A stretch of 64,000 nucleotides of DNA from assembly GCA_020726505.1 (NCBI GenBank), contig JAHLEZ010000005.1:806001-870000 (forward strand), written 5' to 3'. The position numbers were made by a program, and so were the translations under genes. Below the pieces are notes generated by a model. That model was not told the origin of the DNA and did no database searches. It was given only the letters and a program-made list of their open reading frames with translations. Position 1 is the first letter of the stretch, and each line of letters opens with the position of its first letter. The DNA comes from Leptodontidium sp. MPI-SDFR-AT-0119 (taxonomy: Eukaryota; Ascomycota; Leotiomycetes; Helotiales; Leptodontidiaceae). Positions 45,234 to 58,179 of the stretch are shown here, piece after piece.

Positions 45234-47090
45234 CTACAACTTCTCAGTTTTCTTTCCCCCAGCACTCCCATTCAACGTATCATCACCCTCCGTCATCACC
45301 CTCCCAAGTCCACCCACAACCTCCCCATCATGTTCAGGCTCAACATCAACCGGGACAGGCGGGCCCGTAAACTCCTTCCTCCCACGAATAATATACCAAA
45401 CCACACTAATCATCGCGAAGCCTGAGAACACAACAGACGCATAATTCATACTGATAGCCGTGACAGGGATAGCAGTCGGCATGCAGAACAGCACGATAGC
45501 GAGCATGATCCAAACGACCGTCGCGGCATTAATGAAGAAGCCGAACTTGCCCAGCGAGAACGTCGAGTGTCGGACCGCGCGACGACCGCGCAGGAGGGAG
45601 ACGAGGATGGGGATTCCGTAGGAGACGGAGAGGCAGATCGTTGCTACGCCGGTGAAGGCGTTGAAGGCAGATGTGGATCCGAAGTAGATGCAGCCGAGGA
45701 TGCAGTCGACGACTGTGGAGAGCGCGAGGCCGAGGAGGGGGATATCGTATTTGGGGGAGACTTGCTTCCAGAGTCTGCTTCCGGGGATGGCACCGTCGCG
45801 GGCGAAGGCGTATGTGCAGCGAGATGCGGCGGTTAGAGCTCCAACGCCGGCGAAGAAGAGAATGCCGAGGATGAGGAAGACTGGGTGGTTTGTTAGCGTC
45901 GCTTGTTGTGTGGAAAACGAAGAGTGCAGATTGATGATTATTTTTGGAGATTTGACGTTCGTGAGAGATTTGAGGATCTTGAGTTTGAGATCTTGGAGTA
46001 AGGGAGGGGATACTTACGGAGTGCGAAACCACCACCTGCGGAACCGGTTGCGATCTTGAAGACTAGACCGATTGGCTGTCCATTGGCGACGGAGAGGAGG
46101 AGAGGGACTTCTGGGAGGACGAAGAGGATTGGAATGAGGTAGACGAGACCGGTAAGACCGGCGGCGGCGACGGAGAGAACCATTGCCTTGGGGACCTCGC
46201 GTTGGGGGTTCTGAACTTCTTCGCACATGGATGCTACCATACCGTATCCTGTGAGTGTGTCTGAATGGGATGTCAGTGTCTTGTTGTTATTTCGGGGATG
46301 AGATATTATGGGACTACTCACAGGCAGCTTGCAGAAGACCAACGAACCAAGCCCATCCGGAAGGCCAGCCAGAAGCGGAAGCATCGAAATGAGTGAAAAC
46401 AAATTCGGCACTTCGACGATCATCTGACATGACAAGGACGGTAACGATAATGATGATGACGGAAGCACCAGTCCAGTAAATGCAAATCTTGTTGATCAAG
46501 TCGAGATGCTTGGCCAAGAAAACATTGACGAGGAAGGCGATCAACATAACAGCCCAGAACATGAGGACGGTTTGCCACTGACTGGCTACGAAGTCTGGGT
46601 TGAAGATGGTGATTGCGGAGAGGATCAATTGGGCGCCTGAGAAGTTGATACTCAGAGTGACGGTCCAGTTGCCTACAAGCGTGAACCATCCAGTAGTCCA
46701 CGAAACCAAAGGAGCGTATTTCTTTGTTGACAGCATGGCAGACCAGTAGTAGACACCTCCAGAAGTAGGATAGACGGCACAAATTTCGGCAAGAGAAGCG
46801 GCGATACTGAGAGAGATGATGGACACAAAGATCCAACCGTACAAGACAGTGACAGACTGGCCATCTGTCAAGGAAATGGCCATGGTCGTAGAGAGACCAA
46901 AGGGAACAGCCATGATGGCAAAGGACCTGTTTGTGTTAGGATGATATCGTACACGTGAGGGTGATACATACAGTCCGAGAATAGACATCATACTCAATGA
47001 CCGGGGAAGCTCGGATTTGTAACCCATATTCTCCAAAGCCGTGTCGGCATTGGCGATAGAGCCGTCATTGCGGGCAATTGAACCTGTCAT
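45234..47090 (-). CDS. Amino acid/choline/GABA permease (APC superfamily)
   Basis: Plasma-membrane or vacuolar transporter for amino acids, GABA, choline or polyamines. Four exons on the minus strand: 47090-46972, 46926-46322, 46260-46018, 45880-45234, about 537 aa with 12 hydrophobic segments. Text typical of the fungal GABA/choline permease group includes LSFAIMAVPFGLSTTMAISL, AASLAEICAVYPTSGGVYYW, YGMVASMCEEVQNPQREVPK and GALTAASRCTYAFARDGAIP. The C-terminal tail is polar and Gly/Glu-rich. Substrate cannot be chosen among Uga4-, Hnm1- and Tpo5-like carriers from sequence. An in-frame ATG at 47201 is possible but the family-like start is 47090. Confidence 0.88.
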
Positions 47091-48187
47091 GTTTGATGCT
47101 GTTGAACTGTTCCTGTTCCTGTCCAAAAGGGTAGGATGGCACGAGAGCAAAGTCAAAGTCCTGGCTACCTGGGAGACGGGACGATTGTTATATACGGGCA
47201 AGGCACATCACTCGGCCTATAGCTATGTATGGACGGATGCCTTTCGAAACCCGGGTAGAGATAACGCGTAACGTGTAAATATCGGGAGTGAGAGGGCGCA
47301 GAGGGGAGTGGACAAGGAGCTCAGTCACTGAGATAAAGATCAGTCGCCGCTGTCACCCCAACCTGTCAAACATTCAGGGAAGTGATCTGAGGGGACGAAA
47401 AAGTGGGTGCTGGTCAACCATGCGACTACTACGTAATAAGCTTCCATCATGCTTGGCGGGCCTGGGCCTGCGACATGTCAACGGCGTTACCGAGAGGCCA
47501 ATGAAAGAGGAGAAGGAAAAGAAGGTAGCAGATAACAGAGGAGGATGATAATAATAATGATGCAGAAACCCAATGGTATGAAGTGGTGTGAGAAGTGTGC
47601 TGAGTGTGCACTTTTGATCGCAGGGAAGCTCGATGAAGCTCAACGGCTAATACCCACAGGGCACAACAGATCCACCATCCCCTGAATAAAAACTTCCCCG
47701 AGTCAGGTTGTGCAAAAAGAGACAGGAAGTCATGTCGAGGGGCTATCCTCGTCAGGCTTTCCCGTCACCCGTAACTGCGGAGACTACTGATACGTAAAGT
47801 AAACAAGCCGCTCGGTAGGAAAATAGAATCTCGAGTCCTTCGGCAAAGAACAAACAAACAAACACACAGAAGAAGGAGCAGAGAGTGGCCACATGAAAAG
47901 GGGCACAGTTGCTTGCATCCAGTCACGTGTATGCTCCCACAGCTCTAAGCCGTTTTCGGCCTAACCCCCTTCGAATTGTCGGCACCACAGGCTCGAATGC
48001 CCGTCCCGTGCGAAAGTCCCATGTCATTTCGAGATTTGGACAAGGGGAAGCACACTGGACTGGCACACATGCACGAAGACTGACCACCAAATGCGCTTGC
48101 CTCCCAACTCCCAACGTCACAAGGCCCCAACATCCATAATTGATCTGTACAACTGCCGGTCGTCGCGCAGAGCGAGTATCATTCATT
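47091..48187. other. Divergent intergenic region between permease and SEY1
   Basis: 1.1 kb with both promoters. Contains a GATAATAATAATGATG tract near 47547. Open frames 47374-47643 and 47923-48186 lack family resemblance. No clear operator. Confidence 0.4.
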
Positions 48188-51003
48188 ATGGCTTCTCAGA
48201 CAAACGGCCGTGATCGACGGCCATCCGCAGCTTCCAGATTCCCAACTGCCCCTTCAGTAATGACCATGAACGGCCACTTTGCAGGAGTTGGCGATGCGCC
48301 CACCAAGGAGCAGTACGAGCATGGCATCCAGGTTATCGACGAAGAGAAGGAGTTCAAGTATGCGATTGTCTGCCAGCTGTACCGTTCCTACTAATGGCTT
48401 TCCAGTCCCCATCTCAACATGTACCTCCAACTTACCAAGATTGCACAATCTGGCTTCAACTACCACCTCATATCTGTCTTTGGCTCGCAGTCTACCGGGA
48501 AATCGACCTTGCTTAACCACTTATTCGGGACAGATTTCGGGGTCATGTCAGAGACCGAGCGGCGGCAGACCACCAAAGGAATATGGATGTCGAAGAACAA
48601 GCGGGAAGACGCAGAGGGTCCTGATTCCAAGAAGATGGCGGAGAATATCCTGGTCATGGATGTAGAGGGAACCGATGGTCGCGAACGAGGGGAAGATCAG
48701 GATTTCGAAAGGAAGAGCGCCCTATTCGCCCTGGCTACCAGCGAGGTTCTCATCGTCAATATTTGGGAGCATCAGGTAGGTCTGTACCAAGGTGCCAATA
48801 TGGGGCTTTTGAAGACGGTCTTTGAAGTCAATCTGCAACTGTTTTTGAAAGATAAGCAGTATGTAGAGTATCCCTGAATCTGCGACAAGCCCTAACATGT
48901 CCCAGGTCCAATCCTCGGTCTCTCCTATTTTTCGTCATTCGCGACCATCTTGGCACAACCCCTCTTGCGAATCTCCGCAATACTCTAATCGCCGATTTAA
49001 CAAATATCTGGACTAGTCTTTCGAAGCCAAAGGGACTGGAGAACTCCCGGATAGAAGATTACTTTGATTTCGGCTTCGCCGCACTACCGCATAAGATTTT
49101 GCAACCAGACAAGTTCTTGACGGAGGTTGGAAATCTGGGAACGAGGTTTCGAGCTGGCCACCGAACGTCGAAGGAACATGGATTCGACGCAAACCACGAA
49201 CTTGAGGGCGGCATTTTCCTTCCCGAGTACCATCGTCGGATTCCTGCCGACGGATTTTCTGTGTATGCGCAAGGTGTTTGGGATCAAATTGTCAGCAACA
49301 AGGACCTGGATCTGCCAACTCAGCAGGAACTTTTGGCACAATTCCGATGCGACGAGATCTCGAGGGAAGTTTTGGAGGCTTTCGACCTAGCTATACAACC
49401 ACTTGAGGAGAAGCAAGCCGAGGGCGTTAGACTGGGCAAGCCTGCTGTGCTGAAAGCTTTGGGTGCTTCTGGATCGGGCGCCCGTCTGAAGAGCATCAAG
49501 GCTTTTGAAGTAGAAGCGAGTAGATATCACAAGGGTGTGTACGCCAGGAAACGTGTGGAGCTAGAGGGAAAGATCGATACCAGGCTCAAGGCACTGTATA
49601 ATGGACACCTTACCGCAGCTCACAAGGCGGGGGTTGCATCTTTCAGTGATGCGGTGTCCGCTGCAGTCAAGGCTGGTCAGAAGAAAGGAGCATCCTACGA
49701 ATTTGCCGAGATTGTAGAGCGCGAGAAGAAGGTTGCACTTGCTCAATTCGAGTCCGAGGCTCGAAGTCTTGCTATCGAGGGGGTCCCTTGGACGAACTTC
49801 AAACAACAATACGTTTTATACGAAAAGGACTTGAACGAGGTAAGCTCAAGGCTACGCAAAGAGGAGATGCGAAGGCTTGCTACTCGAGTCGAGAGATGGG
49901 TTCGTTCGAGGTTGGGGGACTCAGTTGGACTCGAATTCAACAAGTTGGGCTCCGGCCGCGGCGGAAGTGGTGCCCCTGAGACAGGCGAGAAACCTGCAAC
50001 CGAGAAGGATCTCTGGGACAGGATATGGAATCTTTTCGTCGCTACCGTCCGAGAAGCAGAAACACGCTTTGTAGAAAGGGCGAAAAGCTTTGACGCCGAT
50101 CAAGATGAGATTGACGTTGGATTATGGCGACTAAGACGTAAAAGTTGGGGGGTCTTGAGAGCTAGGATTGATGAGGAGGTCATGGAGGGCAACATCTTAC
50201 TCAAACTTCGAGAAAACTTCGAGGACAAGTTCCGATATGATGAGGCTGGCGTACCAAGGATATGGAGGCCTACCGACGATATCGAGGGAATGTACACGAA
50301 AGCGAAAGAGTCGACGCTCACCCTCATCCCACTACTGTCCAGGTTTAGGCTAGCCGAGACGTACGGATCCCCAGACCTCCCAGAATGGATTGGTAATGCA
50401 CCTGCAACTGTGGATCCCAAGGACGAAGAAGACCTTACCCCCATTGGCGGAGTTGACGAAGAAGAGGGCAAGAGTCTTGAAGAGGAGATGACGATACTGG
50501 GTGAAGCCAAACGTCAAGATCTCGTTGTGAGATTTAAAAAGACTGCGGATGGTGTTTACGTGGAAGCCAAACGCAGTGCTATTGGTGGCGTTGCTCAAGT
50601 TCCACTCTATTTCTACGGCCTACTTTTGGCACTAGGGTGGAACGAAATCGTTGCTGGTAAGTCCACCACGAACAGAATCTTGCTATCATGCTAATACACC
50701 ACAGTCCTTCGTAACCCTGTGTACTTCATCTTCCTCATCCTCCTCGGCGTCGCCGCCTACGTAACCTACACCCTCAATCTTTGGGGTCCCATGCTCCGGA
50801 TGGCAAACGCAGCATCCGCCCAAGCCGTCGAGATCGGCAAGGAGAAACTCCGCGAGTTTTTGGAAAGCTCAGATACTGGTCGTCAGGCCTTGGCCATGAA
50901 AGGCCGCGGTGACGACGATGATGCCATTAGTCTGAACACTCTGGATAGCAGAGGCAAGAAGAAGGCTTCTGTTGAGGATGAGGATGACGATGATGATATC
51001 TAG
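48188..51003 (+). CDS. SEY1: ER-shaping dynamin-like GTPase Sey1 (atlastin/RHD3 family)
   Basis: Mediates homotypic ER membrane fusion and tubular network formation. Four exons: 48188-48357, 48406-48858, 48906-50656, 50705-51003, 890 aa. GTPase motifs: G1 GSQSTGKST (residues 83-91), G2 region [11 protein letters not shown]3 [11 protein letters not shown] and G4-like [10 protein letters not shown] long helical middle domain includes [20 protein letters not shown]. Two close membrane segments follow ([16 protein letters not shown], then [20 protein letters not shown]), and the cytosolic tail is acidic (DEDDDDDI). Length and order fit the family (yeast Sey1 is 776 aa; filamentous forms are longer). 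Confidence 0.95.
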
Positions 51004-51513
51004 GGAGAGATGGCTCTTCAACTTTCTGGAATTTTCCCTCTTCTTCTTTCTTGTTGTAGATTGTAGATTCGAGATTCGGGCATGGGTTACTTTGGTGAGG
51101 CTGGGATGGTAGGCCGGCTTGTATTTTAGGGTAGGGATGAGATGCGGTGGGTGTAATGATCTATGACGATGAATATAACCCAGGCTCAAACCAAATTGTT
51201 CCTTTCAAAGGTGTTTTCTGCCGTTTGTGCGAAACTGCGCAGGTCTAATGGAAGTAATAGAACTCATGGATATTTTATTCTTCGTAGATTGATACCGAGA
51301 TGAGAACAAGGCTAAATACCATCCTCTAATCAACGTAAGGACTCGTCAAACAGGATACCGTCCCTCTTTGTGGGTCGTACCTGGTATTCTAGTAAAGCAG
51401 CGCCATGCCATTATCATAAACATGACGGCCAGGCGATACCAACGCCCAGCCCAAAAAACCATCCAACTCCTCCCACCTTCCAAACGCCCGTCCCTCTATC
51501 AAATCAAAAAGTC
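51004..51513. other. Convergent intergenic region
   Basis: 3' UTRs of SEY1 (plus) and the RNase H2 gene (minus). Nothing else seen. Confidence 0.4.
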
Positions 51514-52638
51514 TCAAAACACTTCCGCCCCAACCGGCCTCCCAAACCAACTCCCCAACTCATCACCCCCCTCCTTCTCCTTCCCCGCAGCGAAGTAATC
51601 AGTCAACCGACTCGTCTCGTCGTCCTCCTCAACCGGCCATTCCACCTTCGCAGCCGCCCCCTTAACGTCCAACATATCCTTCGCCGTGCCCCAACTAAAG
51701 CGACATTCTGCTCCCCACCCGAAAACGGGATCCATATTACGTTTAAGCCAGGAGGTACAGCGTGCGTCGGAGGGATATCCAGAGCCCCATGACGCTTCTT
51801 CTGTGACCTTTGCTGGCTTCGTGCCTGTCATCTCCTCATCCTCATCCCCATCCTCATCCTCTTGAGATTCATCAGGTTTAGAGATATAACTCTCATACAA
51901 AACCTCTAACGCCGCATCCCTCGTAACCTTCGCACAAACACTCGCCGCGCTAACACACGGATACAAACTATCAGCCTTCTTCGCCACAACCACTTTCGCA
52001 GTGGGGAACACCCTCTCCAACCTCTTCTGATACGTCGCCGGGTGTCCAATCGTATCGATGAATATCTCTTTCACGTTAACCCCCCGCTCATACACGCCTT
52101 TGATCAGAGCAATCGTTGTGTCCATCGCTTGTGCGTTGAGGTTGTATGTCGCGGCTGGCTTCATCATGTTTGCGCCGATGTCTCGTGCAGACATTACGGA
52201 GACGGCCCATCCGCATTGGGTGTGTAGGTCGGAGAGGGGGGTGCAGAGTTTTTCCATGAGAGAGGAGCGCACGGTGGGGGTGAGGACTTTGCTGTCGTCG
52301 AAGTGGTGTGTGTTTCGTAGGAGGGGGTCGGAGAGGGGGAGAGGGAGGTAGAAGAGGCCGTAGACCATGGGGCCGAGGACGGGGCCGCGACCGGCTTCGT
52401 CGACACCGAGGGCGCAGGGGGGGCCGGGGTCTTGGGGAAGTTTTTGTTCTGGTGTTGTGGTTGTTGAGGGGGAGGACGAGGGGGAGGATGCTGGTGGGAG
52501 GAGAGATGGTGGAACAGGTGAGAAGTGAGTGTAGGATGAGCCGGCGAAGAGGAGGGAGGGGTTTATGGAGGGTGCGATGAATACTTCTTCTGCGGGCGTC
52601 TCGAGCGTGATGTCGTCTTCCATTTGGGAGTCTGCCAT
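51514..52638 (-). CDS. RNH201: Ribonuclease H2 catalytic subunit A
   Basis: Nuclear endonuclease subunit that removes ribonucleotides and RNA:DNA hybrids. Single exon, 374 aa from ATG 52638. The RNase HII catalytic signature is clear: GVDEAGRGPVLGPMVYG, HHFDDSKVLTPTVR, AATYNLNAQAMDTTIALI, EIFIDTIGHPATYQKRL and KKADSLYPCVSAASVCAKVT. An ~85-residue Ser/Pro-rich N-terminus precedes the core. An insertion of acidic residues (SQEDEDGDEDEEM) falls before the conserved YPSDARCTSWLKRNMDPVFG. Confidence 0.95.
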   Translation of the reverse strand: MADSQMEDDITLETPAEEVFIAPSINPSLLFAGSSYTHFSPVPPSLLPPASSPSSSPSTTTTPEQKLPQDPGPPCALGVDEAGRGPVLGPMVYGLFYLPLPLSDPLLRNTHHFDDSKVLTPTVRSSLMEKLCTPLSDLHTQCGWAVSVMSARDIGANMMKPAATYNLNAQAMDTTIALIKGVYERGVNVKEIFIDTIGHPATYQKRLERVFPTAKVVVAKKADSLYPCVSAASVCAKVTRDAALEVLYESYISKPDESQEDEDGDEDEEMTGTKPAKVTEEASWGSGYPSDARCTSWLKRNMDPVFGWGAECRFSWGTAKDMLDVKGAAAKVEWPVEEDDETSRLTDYFAAGKEKEGGDELGSWFGRPVGAEVF

Positions 52639-52902
52639 TTCGAAGGTGTTGTGGTTGCTTGGGTTGCTTGCTTCCTGGCAGGATTGTGAGTTGAGTTGTG
52701 GTATAAAGTTGAAAAGTTGGACGCGACTTGGAGACGCGACGTGATGGCCTTAGACCCAGATGCTTCGCTTAATATTACCCCTTTTCCGAACGCATTCAAA
52801 CGAAGGAAAAGTCAACAATGGAAATCAAACACTTTCATTGCATAGTTTTCATCACATTTAAACGTGAGCTGTACGATGTGCTGTTAAATTGTTCCAATAC
52901 AT

Positions 52903-54962
52903 TCACCACCCAAAAGCCTCAAGATGTAGAGCAAGCTCATGAACTTCCCCCTTCATCACCCGCTTCTGTGCCTTGGAGCACGCATTCGCTAGATCAGACC
53001 TCAAGCTCTCAGGTCCACATCCAAACACAAACGTCTTCCCCTCTGCGATCCCCTCTTCTACCAAGGCACTGATAGATGGCCGGCCAGGTGTGAATCGCAT
53101 CGAGAGTCCAGCCGGCCGGGGATCAGACAGATGTGCAGCCTTGTCTTCCACCCCCATCTTCTCAGCAAAGCCATCTCCTTCAAATTTGTCTTCGGCTATC
53201 TGGGCAGGCAAAATCGCTGCAGTGTTAGAAGTCACGAAAAACCGAGTCCGAACCAAGACAGGACTTCGACTTCTGGTAAAGACCATCTCTAACATCGGCT
53301 CTACCCACTTCACATGATTCTGCTCCTTCATTACCCATATCAAAACAAGATGCCGGCACCGTATCTTCTCAGCTTTACTGGTGATATACTCCAGCCATGG
53401 GAGACAAGCCGTGATTCCTGTCCCGCCAGCAACGAGAATTATCGTATCGTACAAGCGTTCGATTGGGCGGTGCACGCCTCCATACGGACCTTCGATCCAT
53501 GCTGATACTTCTCGATCTGGCTGAGCGGCACAGTAATTCGCCACTTTTTTCGTAAAGCCTTGGTGTGATCTGGCGAGAAAGACTAGATTTTGCTGATACT
53601 TACGCCCGTAGAAGTCTCGTGTTGATGGGATTGGTGCTGATGTGATCGTGAAAGGGTGATTATCCAGACAAGAAATCGAAGGGAAGCGTAGGAAACAGTG
53701 CTGTGCTGATGAAAATCCGAAGCCTCGTGGTGCTAATATCTCGATTCGGATCATTTGACCTGGAAGTTGAGTAAGTGTAGCTGACGAGCTGACAAGACAT
53801 TTGTTTTTGATATTCGTTGGCTGAGTGAACCAGAGCGCTCTAGCTATCCAGCTGCATAGCCACAAGGCGAGCGTTGCCCAGAGATATGTCCAGGAATCTA
53901 GGACGTCGCCGGCGTGCCAGAATAGTAGCCCTAGATATATGATGGCAAGGATAATATGCGAATAGTAGAATGACTCATAGATCCTATGGCGGATCATTGG
54001 TAGGGAGAGGATGCAGAGTAGAAACATGGCGATCAAAGGAGGGATACCTCCCCACTAAATAAATCATCAACAAGGAAGCCCTCGAGAGCTCACATCAGAC
54101 CCACCTCCGTGGTTCCACCTGCTCTCATCAAGAATCGAACTTTCACATTTTCGAAACCACCGTCAGTATATGATATCCAAAAGAACGGTATTGTGTGACA
54201 CCAGGCGAGGGCAAACGAGATCCAAGCTACGAAGCGGTGGATGATGTTGAGTCTCTCGTGGCTGATGCCAGTGAGAAGCGTTATTATGTTTGCCTTTCCT
54301 GCTAGTGCGATGAGGAAGGGAACGCATGCTAGTGACATGAAGCCTGTTTGGATTGCGAGAGGAGGGGGTCCATATCTGTACAATGGTCAGAAAGGGTCGA
54401 ATATGGCCTGATGTGACGACGCTTGTTCATGTGGGTCTCAGACTGACCCGTAGTGTTCTCGATAGTAAGGCCTGACACCGAATGTCAAAGCAGATACGAA
54501 AATGACCAATGAGAGAAGGAAGATAAGCATGCCGTTCAAAGGAAATCCCAACCAATTGAGCGAGGTGCTTTCGATACGGCTGTACGCCACGTAGCGTACG
54601 ATAGCCACAACTTTTCCTGGAAAAGAGGGCCGGCTCTGACGATATCCCCTCGCACCAAATCGATCGTTACACAAGGTGTTGCCACGGACCAAAGCCAAAA
54701 CACCAATGACTGCTACAGAGTACCATGCCATCCAATGGGCACGATTCCTAAGAGTATCATAAGGAATGGCAGACTGGCTTGCGTTCAGAGTAGCATAGAA
54801 GGCTGCGCAGGATTCATTCAAACAGCTTGGGTCTGTAATCGGTAGATCGGTCATTGATGGGACGAGTGGTGGCCACTCAGCAACCATGGGCACATCCATC
54901 ACGGCTTGACTTGTAAAATGCAACAGAATACTTAGAAGCAGGGGACAAAGTAGATTCCTCAA
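52903..54962 (-). CDS. Ferric reductase transmembrane component (FRE family)
   Basis: Plasma-membrane NADPH-dependent metalloreductase that reduces Fe(III) (or Cu(II)) outside the cell. Three exons on the minus strand: 54962-54448, 54375-54105, 54054-52903, 645 aa. A signal peptide leads into an ectodomain with two Cys (SCLNESCAAF). The ferric-reductase domain shows heme-ligand His text (IIHRFVAWISFALAWCHTIP and SHIILAIIYLGLLFWHAGDV). FAD-binding HPFTITS, NADPH-binding GGTGIT and C-terminal FGCGPESL follow. The first donor is GTCAGT. It fits the Fe(II) supply step for the FET3/FTR1 system lying 17-19 kb to the left. I did not find an exact ATCWGATAA site in its promoter. Confidence 0.93.
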
Positions 54963-55644
54963 AAATTCTAACAGAGGAGCAGGCCTTCCAGCATGGCCTT
55001 GCCATACTTATGGAATCGGCTCAGCCACCAAGGCAGGAGAGGTCACGCAGAATTCAGATTGAAGTGACAGCTAAAAATGCACAACCTCACCGAATCATTG
55101 GAGTGGAAGAAGCACAAGATAAAGCTTGTAACCATTTCTGTTGCTCAAGGTAAGTGAAAGAAGTTGTGCAACACCCAGTCCCGAGGTCTGGGATTATTTT
55201 GAATGCTTGTTGGAAGCATCACATGGATTTGATACGCATAGTACTACAATGCACACAGAGGTATTGGTAATGAAGACAAAGTATTGCGAGTGCTACAGAT
55301 CAGCATCAACAACATCGAGTTGATGTTGTGTTGTTAGAAAAGGGAATTGGCGAGCTGCTCAAGTCTAAAAACACGCGTCGCGCACGGACCACCAAAACGG
55401 GCATGTTTTCAGATTCGCGACTGCTGCGCATGAATGGACATGGAAATATAGTCGACACCCCACATCTCATCACCACCCTCGCATCAACAATATCACCAAT
55501 TCGCATTCCTCAAGGCTTGTTTCTTGCTCGAGCCCTTGTTTCGCGCATTGCAAGTTGGACACAATCTTAAAGGAGACAATTCTCTCCTCCTCAATCATCC
55601 ACCATCCCCCACTACGCGCGACCCTGAGCGCGTCGAATTCAAAG
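54963..55644. promoter_or_regulatory. Divergent promoter between the ferric reductase and CENP-C genes
   Basis: 682 bp with no supported coding region. No exact SreA consensus seen; AAGATAAAG near 55114 is only a GATA core. Confidence 0.45.
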
Positions 55645-57807
55645 ATGGCACCCGAAGCAGCACGGCGCAAGGGTACTGACAACCAGTACATTTTTGACTT
55701 GGGAAAGAGAGGACGGTAAGGGTCTACCGGGTCACCTTGCGAATACATCTAACACTGTCTAGGAAAACTGGTATCACGGTTCCCGACGATGGTTTCCGAG
55801 ACGAGAATGGTTTGGAGCAAATGGATCACTTGTTTTCTTCCCCTGAGAAGCCCAAAGAACTACCAGCACGACGTATCAATGGCAACCGCAAGAATATAGA
55901 CAAGACGATATCAAGTGAAGCAGACATGGATGTTGATGAGAGTATGTTACATCTTAGCCCAGCAGCTAGCCAGTACTGACTTTGCGACAGGTACCATCCC
56001 CGAACCTGCAGATGTCCTCACAGAACGAAAGCGCACAAGTACGCGACTACCTCCTCCGCGATCCAAGTCCCCAATCAAAACATTTCTACAATCACCAGCA
56101 CGAAGAAACCCTTCTCTCGGACCAGTTTCTTCGCCTATCCGAGGCTCGATAGTTGAACCCAGGGTGGCTACAACGTCTGCTTCAGTAAGAAGAAGATTGG
56201 ATTTCTCTAATACCAGCTTTGACAGCAATGGGGATACCGTAATGACGAATGGATCACCACAGAAGCGGGCGACCTCGGAACTTCCAGCAAGGAGTGCGGC
56301 AAAACTCACCAATGGCAAGCTGCTTGCACCATTCAACCATGTCTCATCAGATAACATACCCACCGACCAAGAAGATACTGGATTAGAGGATATTGGATTG
56401 GTGAATGAGGGAGATTCGTTCCAGATGGTCAACGGTGAAGACGGGGAGGCTCCTGAACAGGAACGGGAGGAAAGCCAAGAGCTAGAACCTGAGCCTCAGC
56501 CCTCGAAGAAATCCAAGGGAAAGGAGAAGGCTGTTGAAGTATCTGCACCCGCTGCGAAACGTGGCAGACCCAAGAAGACCGCTCTCGAGGCCGTCCAAGA
56601 AGACGGCGTTGAAGAACCCGAAGCAGTGCTACCTAAGAAGCGTGGACGACCGTCACTTGATGCCCCCAAGTCATCAAAACGCAAAACTGGAAGGCCGAAG
56701 AAGGCAGTGGAAGCAGATGTACCTGAAGAGCAGGAGCCGGAAGCGGAAGCCGAGCCTGAAGAGCGGCCCAAGAAAAGGACCCGACGTTCTCTCGATGTCC
56801 CCGAGGCTGAAGCCGTCAAGCAAACAGGCAGACCGAAGAAGGCAGCAAAAGATGCAAATATCAAAGAGCCGAAGGGCAAGGAGAAGGCTGGTACGGAGGA
56901 GCCAGCGAAGGCCAAGGCAAAAGCCCCTGGACGGAAGCCAAAGCTGGCAACTATAGAGGAAGGAGATTCGCCACAAGTTCAACGAGGTCCACCTATGCCC
57001 AGAAATAACCGTGGGTTGTTTATTCTTCGAAGAGAAACTCCGCTGGAGGGTTCCGGTTTCCAGCAAACGCGCTCAGGCCGAAATTCGATAAAGCCAGTTG
57101 CTTATTGGAAGAACGAGAGAGTAGAATACTCCGAGGATGAGAACGAGGATGGCGTGGGCAAATTCCTAATGCCTAGGATTAAGGAGGTCGTTCGTGCTGA
57201 GGAGGTGTACCAGCCAAAGCGCAAGGCAGCGAGAAGCAAATCGAAGGCACCCAAGTCAAAGAAGCAATCTGCGGAATCCGAATCTGAAGAGGAAGATATC
57301 AATATGGAGCCCTGGGAACTCGAGCCTGGACGTATATTTGGAGAAGTGAAGAATTGGGATCCAGAAGACCCCAGCGGATCACAACAAGAAGAGGTTCAAG
57401 AGGAAATTGCGTTGTCATCGGCAGCAATCATTACTCGCGACATACCACATGCTTCATTCCGGTTTGCCAAGACGCTTACTCTACCCTTCTTTGGATCTGG
57501 AATGGTGGATCTCCCAGCTCATTCCATGAAGAAGTCCAAGAACTCTAGGAAGATGCAAATGGTCTTTTTCGTTTTCTACGGAAGGGTTCAGGTCACGGTA
57601 AACGATAACGTTTTCAGCATTGGAAAGGGTGGGATGTGGCAGGTCCCTAGAGGTAAGGATCAATCACACTAGCACCCTGCGTACACAGCACTGACTCCAG
57701 CAGGGAACTTTTACAGCATTGAGAATGACTACGACAAGCCAGCTAGGATATTCTTTTCGCAAGGCTGTGAGGTTGTGGAAGAAGTTGGAGCTGGTGAGAG
57801 TCAATAA
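55645..57807 (+). CDS. MIF2: Inner kinetochore protein CENP-C (Mif2)
   Basis: Links centromeric CENP-A nucleosomes to the outer kinetochore. Four exons: 55645-55715, 55763-55941, 55991-57652, 57704-57807, 671 aa. The N-terminus (NQYIFDLGKRGRKTGITVP) matches the Mif2 N-terminal motif. The CENP-C motif is at RSGRNSIKPVAYWKNERVEY. The C-terminal cupin dimerisation domain includes MVDLPAHSMKKSKNSRKMQM, VFYGRVQVTVNDNVFSIGKG, and NFYSIENDYDKPARIFFSQG. The middle is Glu/Lys-rich with four AT-hook-like GRP motifs (56557-56577, 56635-56655, 56683-56703, 56821-56841). Exon 4 is required to finish the cupin fold; without it the frame stops at 57672. Confidence 0.94.
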
Positions 57808-58179
57808 CCAGGATGTTTTGTTTTGATGCCTTTGTATTGTTTTTGAGCATGGCTGGATGGATACTGGAGGCCGTGACGGAATCAGCGGTTTGGAGTTGGG
57901 GATGATGATTTGACGACTTTACATCATTCAAGCGTTGAGTTGTACATATATCAGAGAGTCCGTGGGGTCTCTTCATAATGGACGTAACAATTCCAGAGAG
58001 CTATATGGGTACCTACCTTAGTGGTAAATACAAGCATCCAAATGCATGAGCCCTTTCTGCTCGCCTAAGGAATAATATCACGTGCTCTGAATTATGTCAC
58101 GTCACCATTCCTCACGTCCTTCAGACACCTCAGTACAACCAAATCCTCGTCCTTCAGTTTCATAGATACCATCACAAAC
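57808..58179. other. Intergenic region
   Basis: MIF2 3' UTR and the fructosamine-kinase promoter, both plus strand. No gene seen. Confidence 0.4.
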
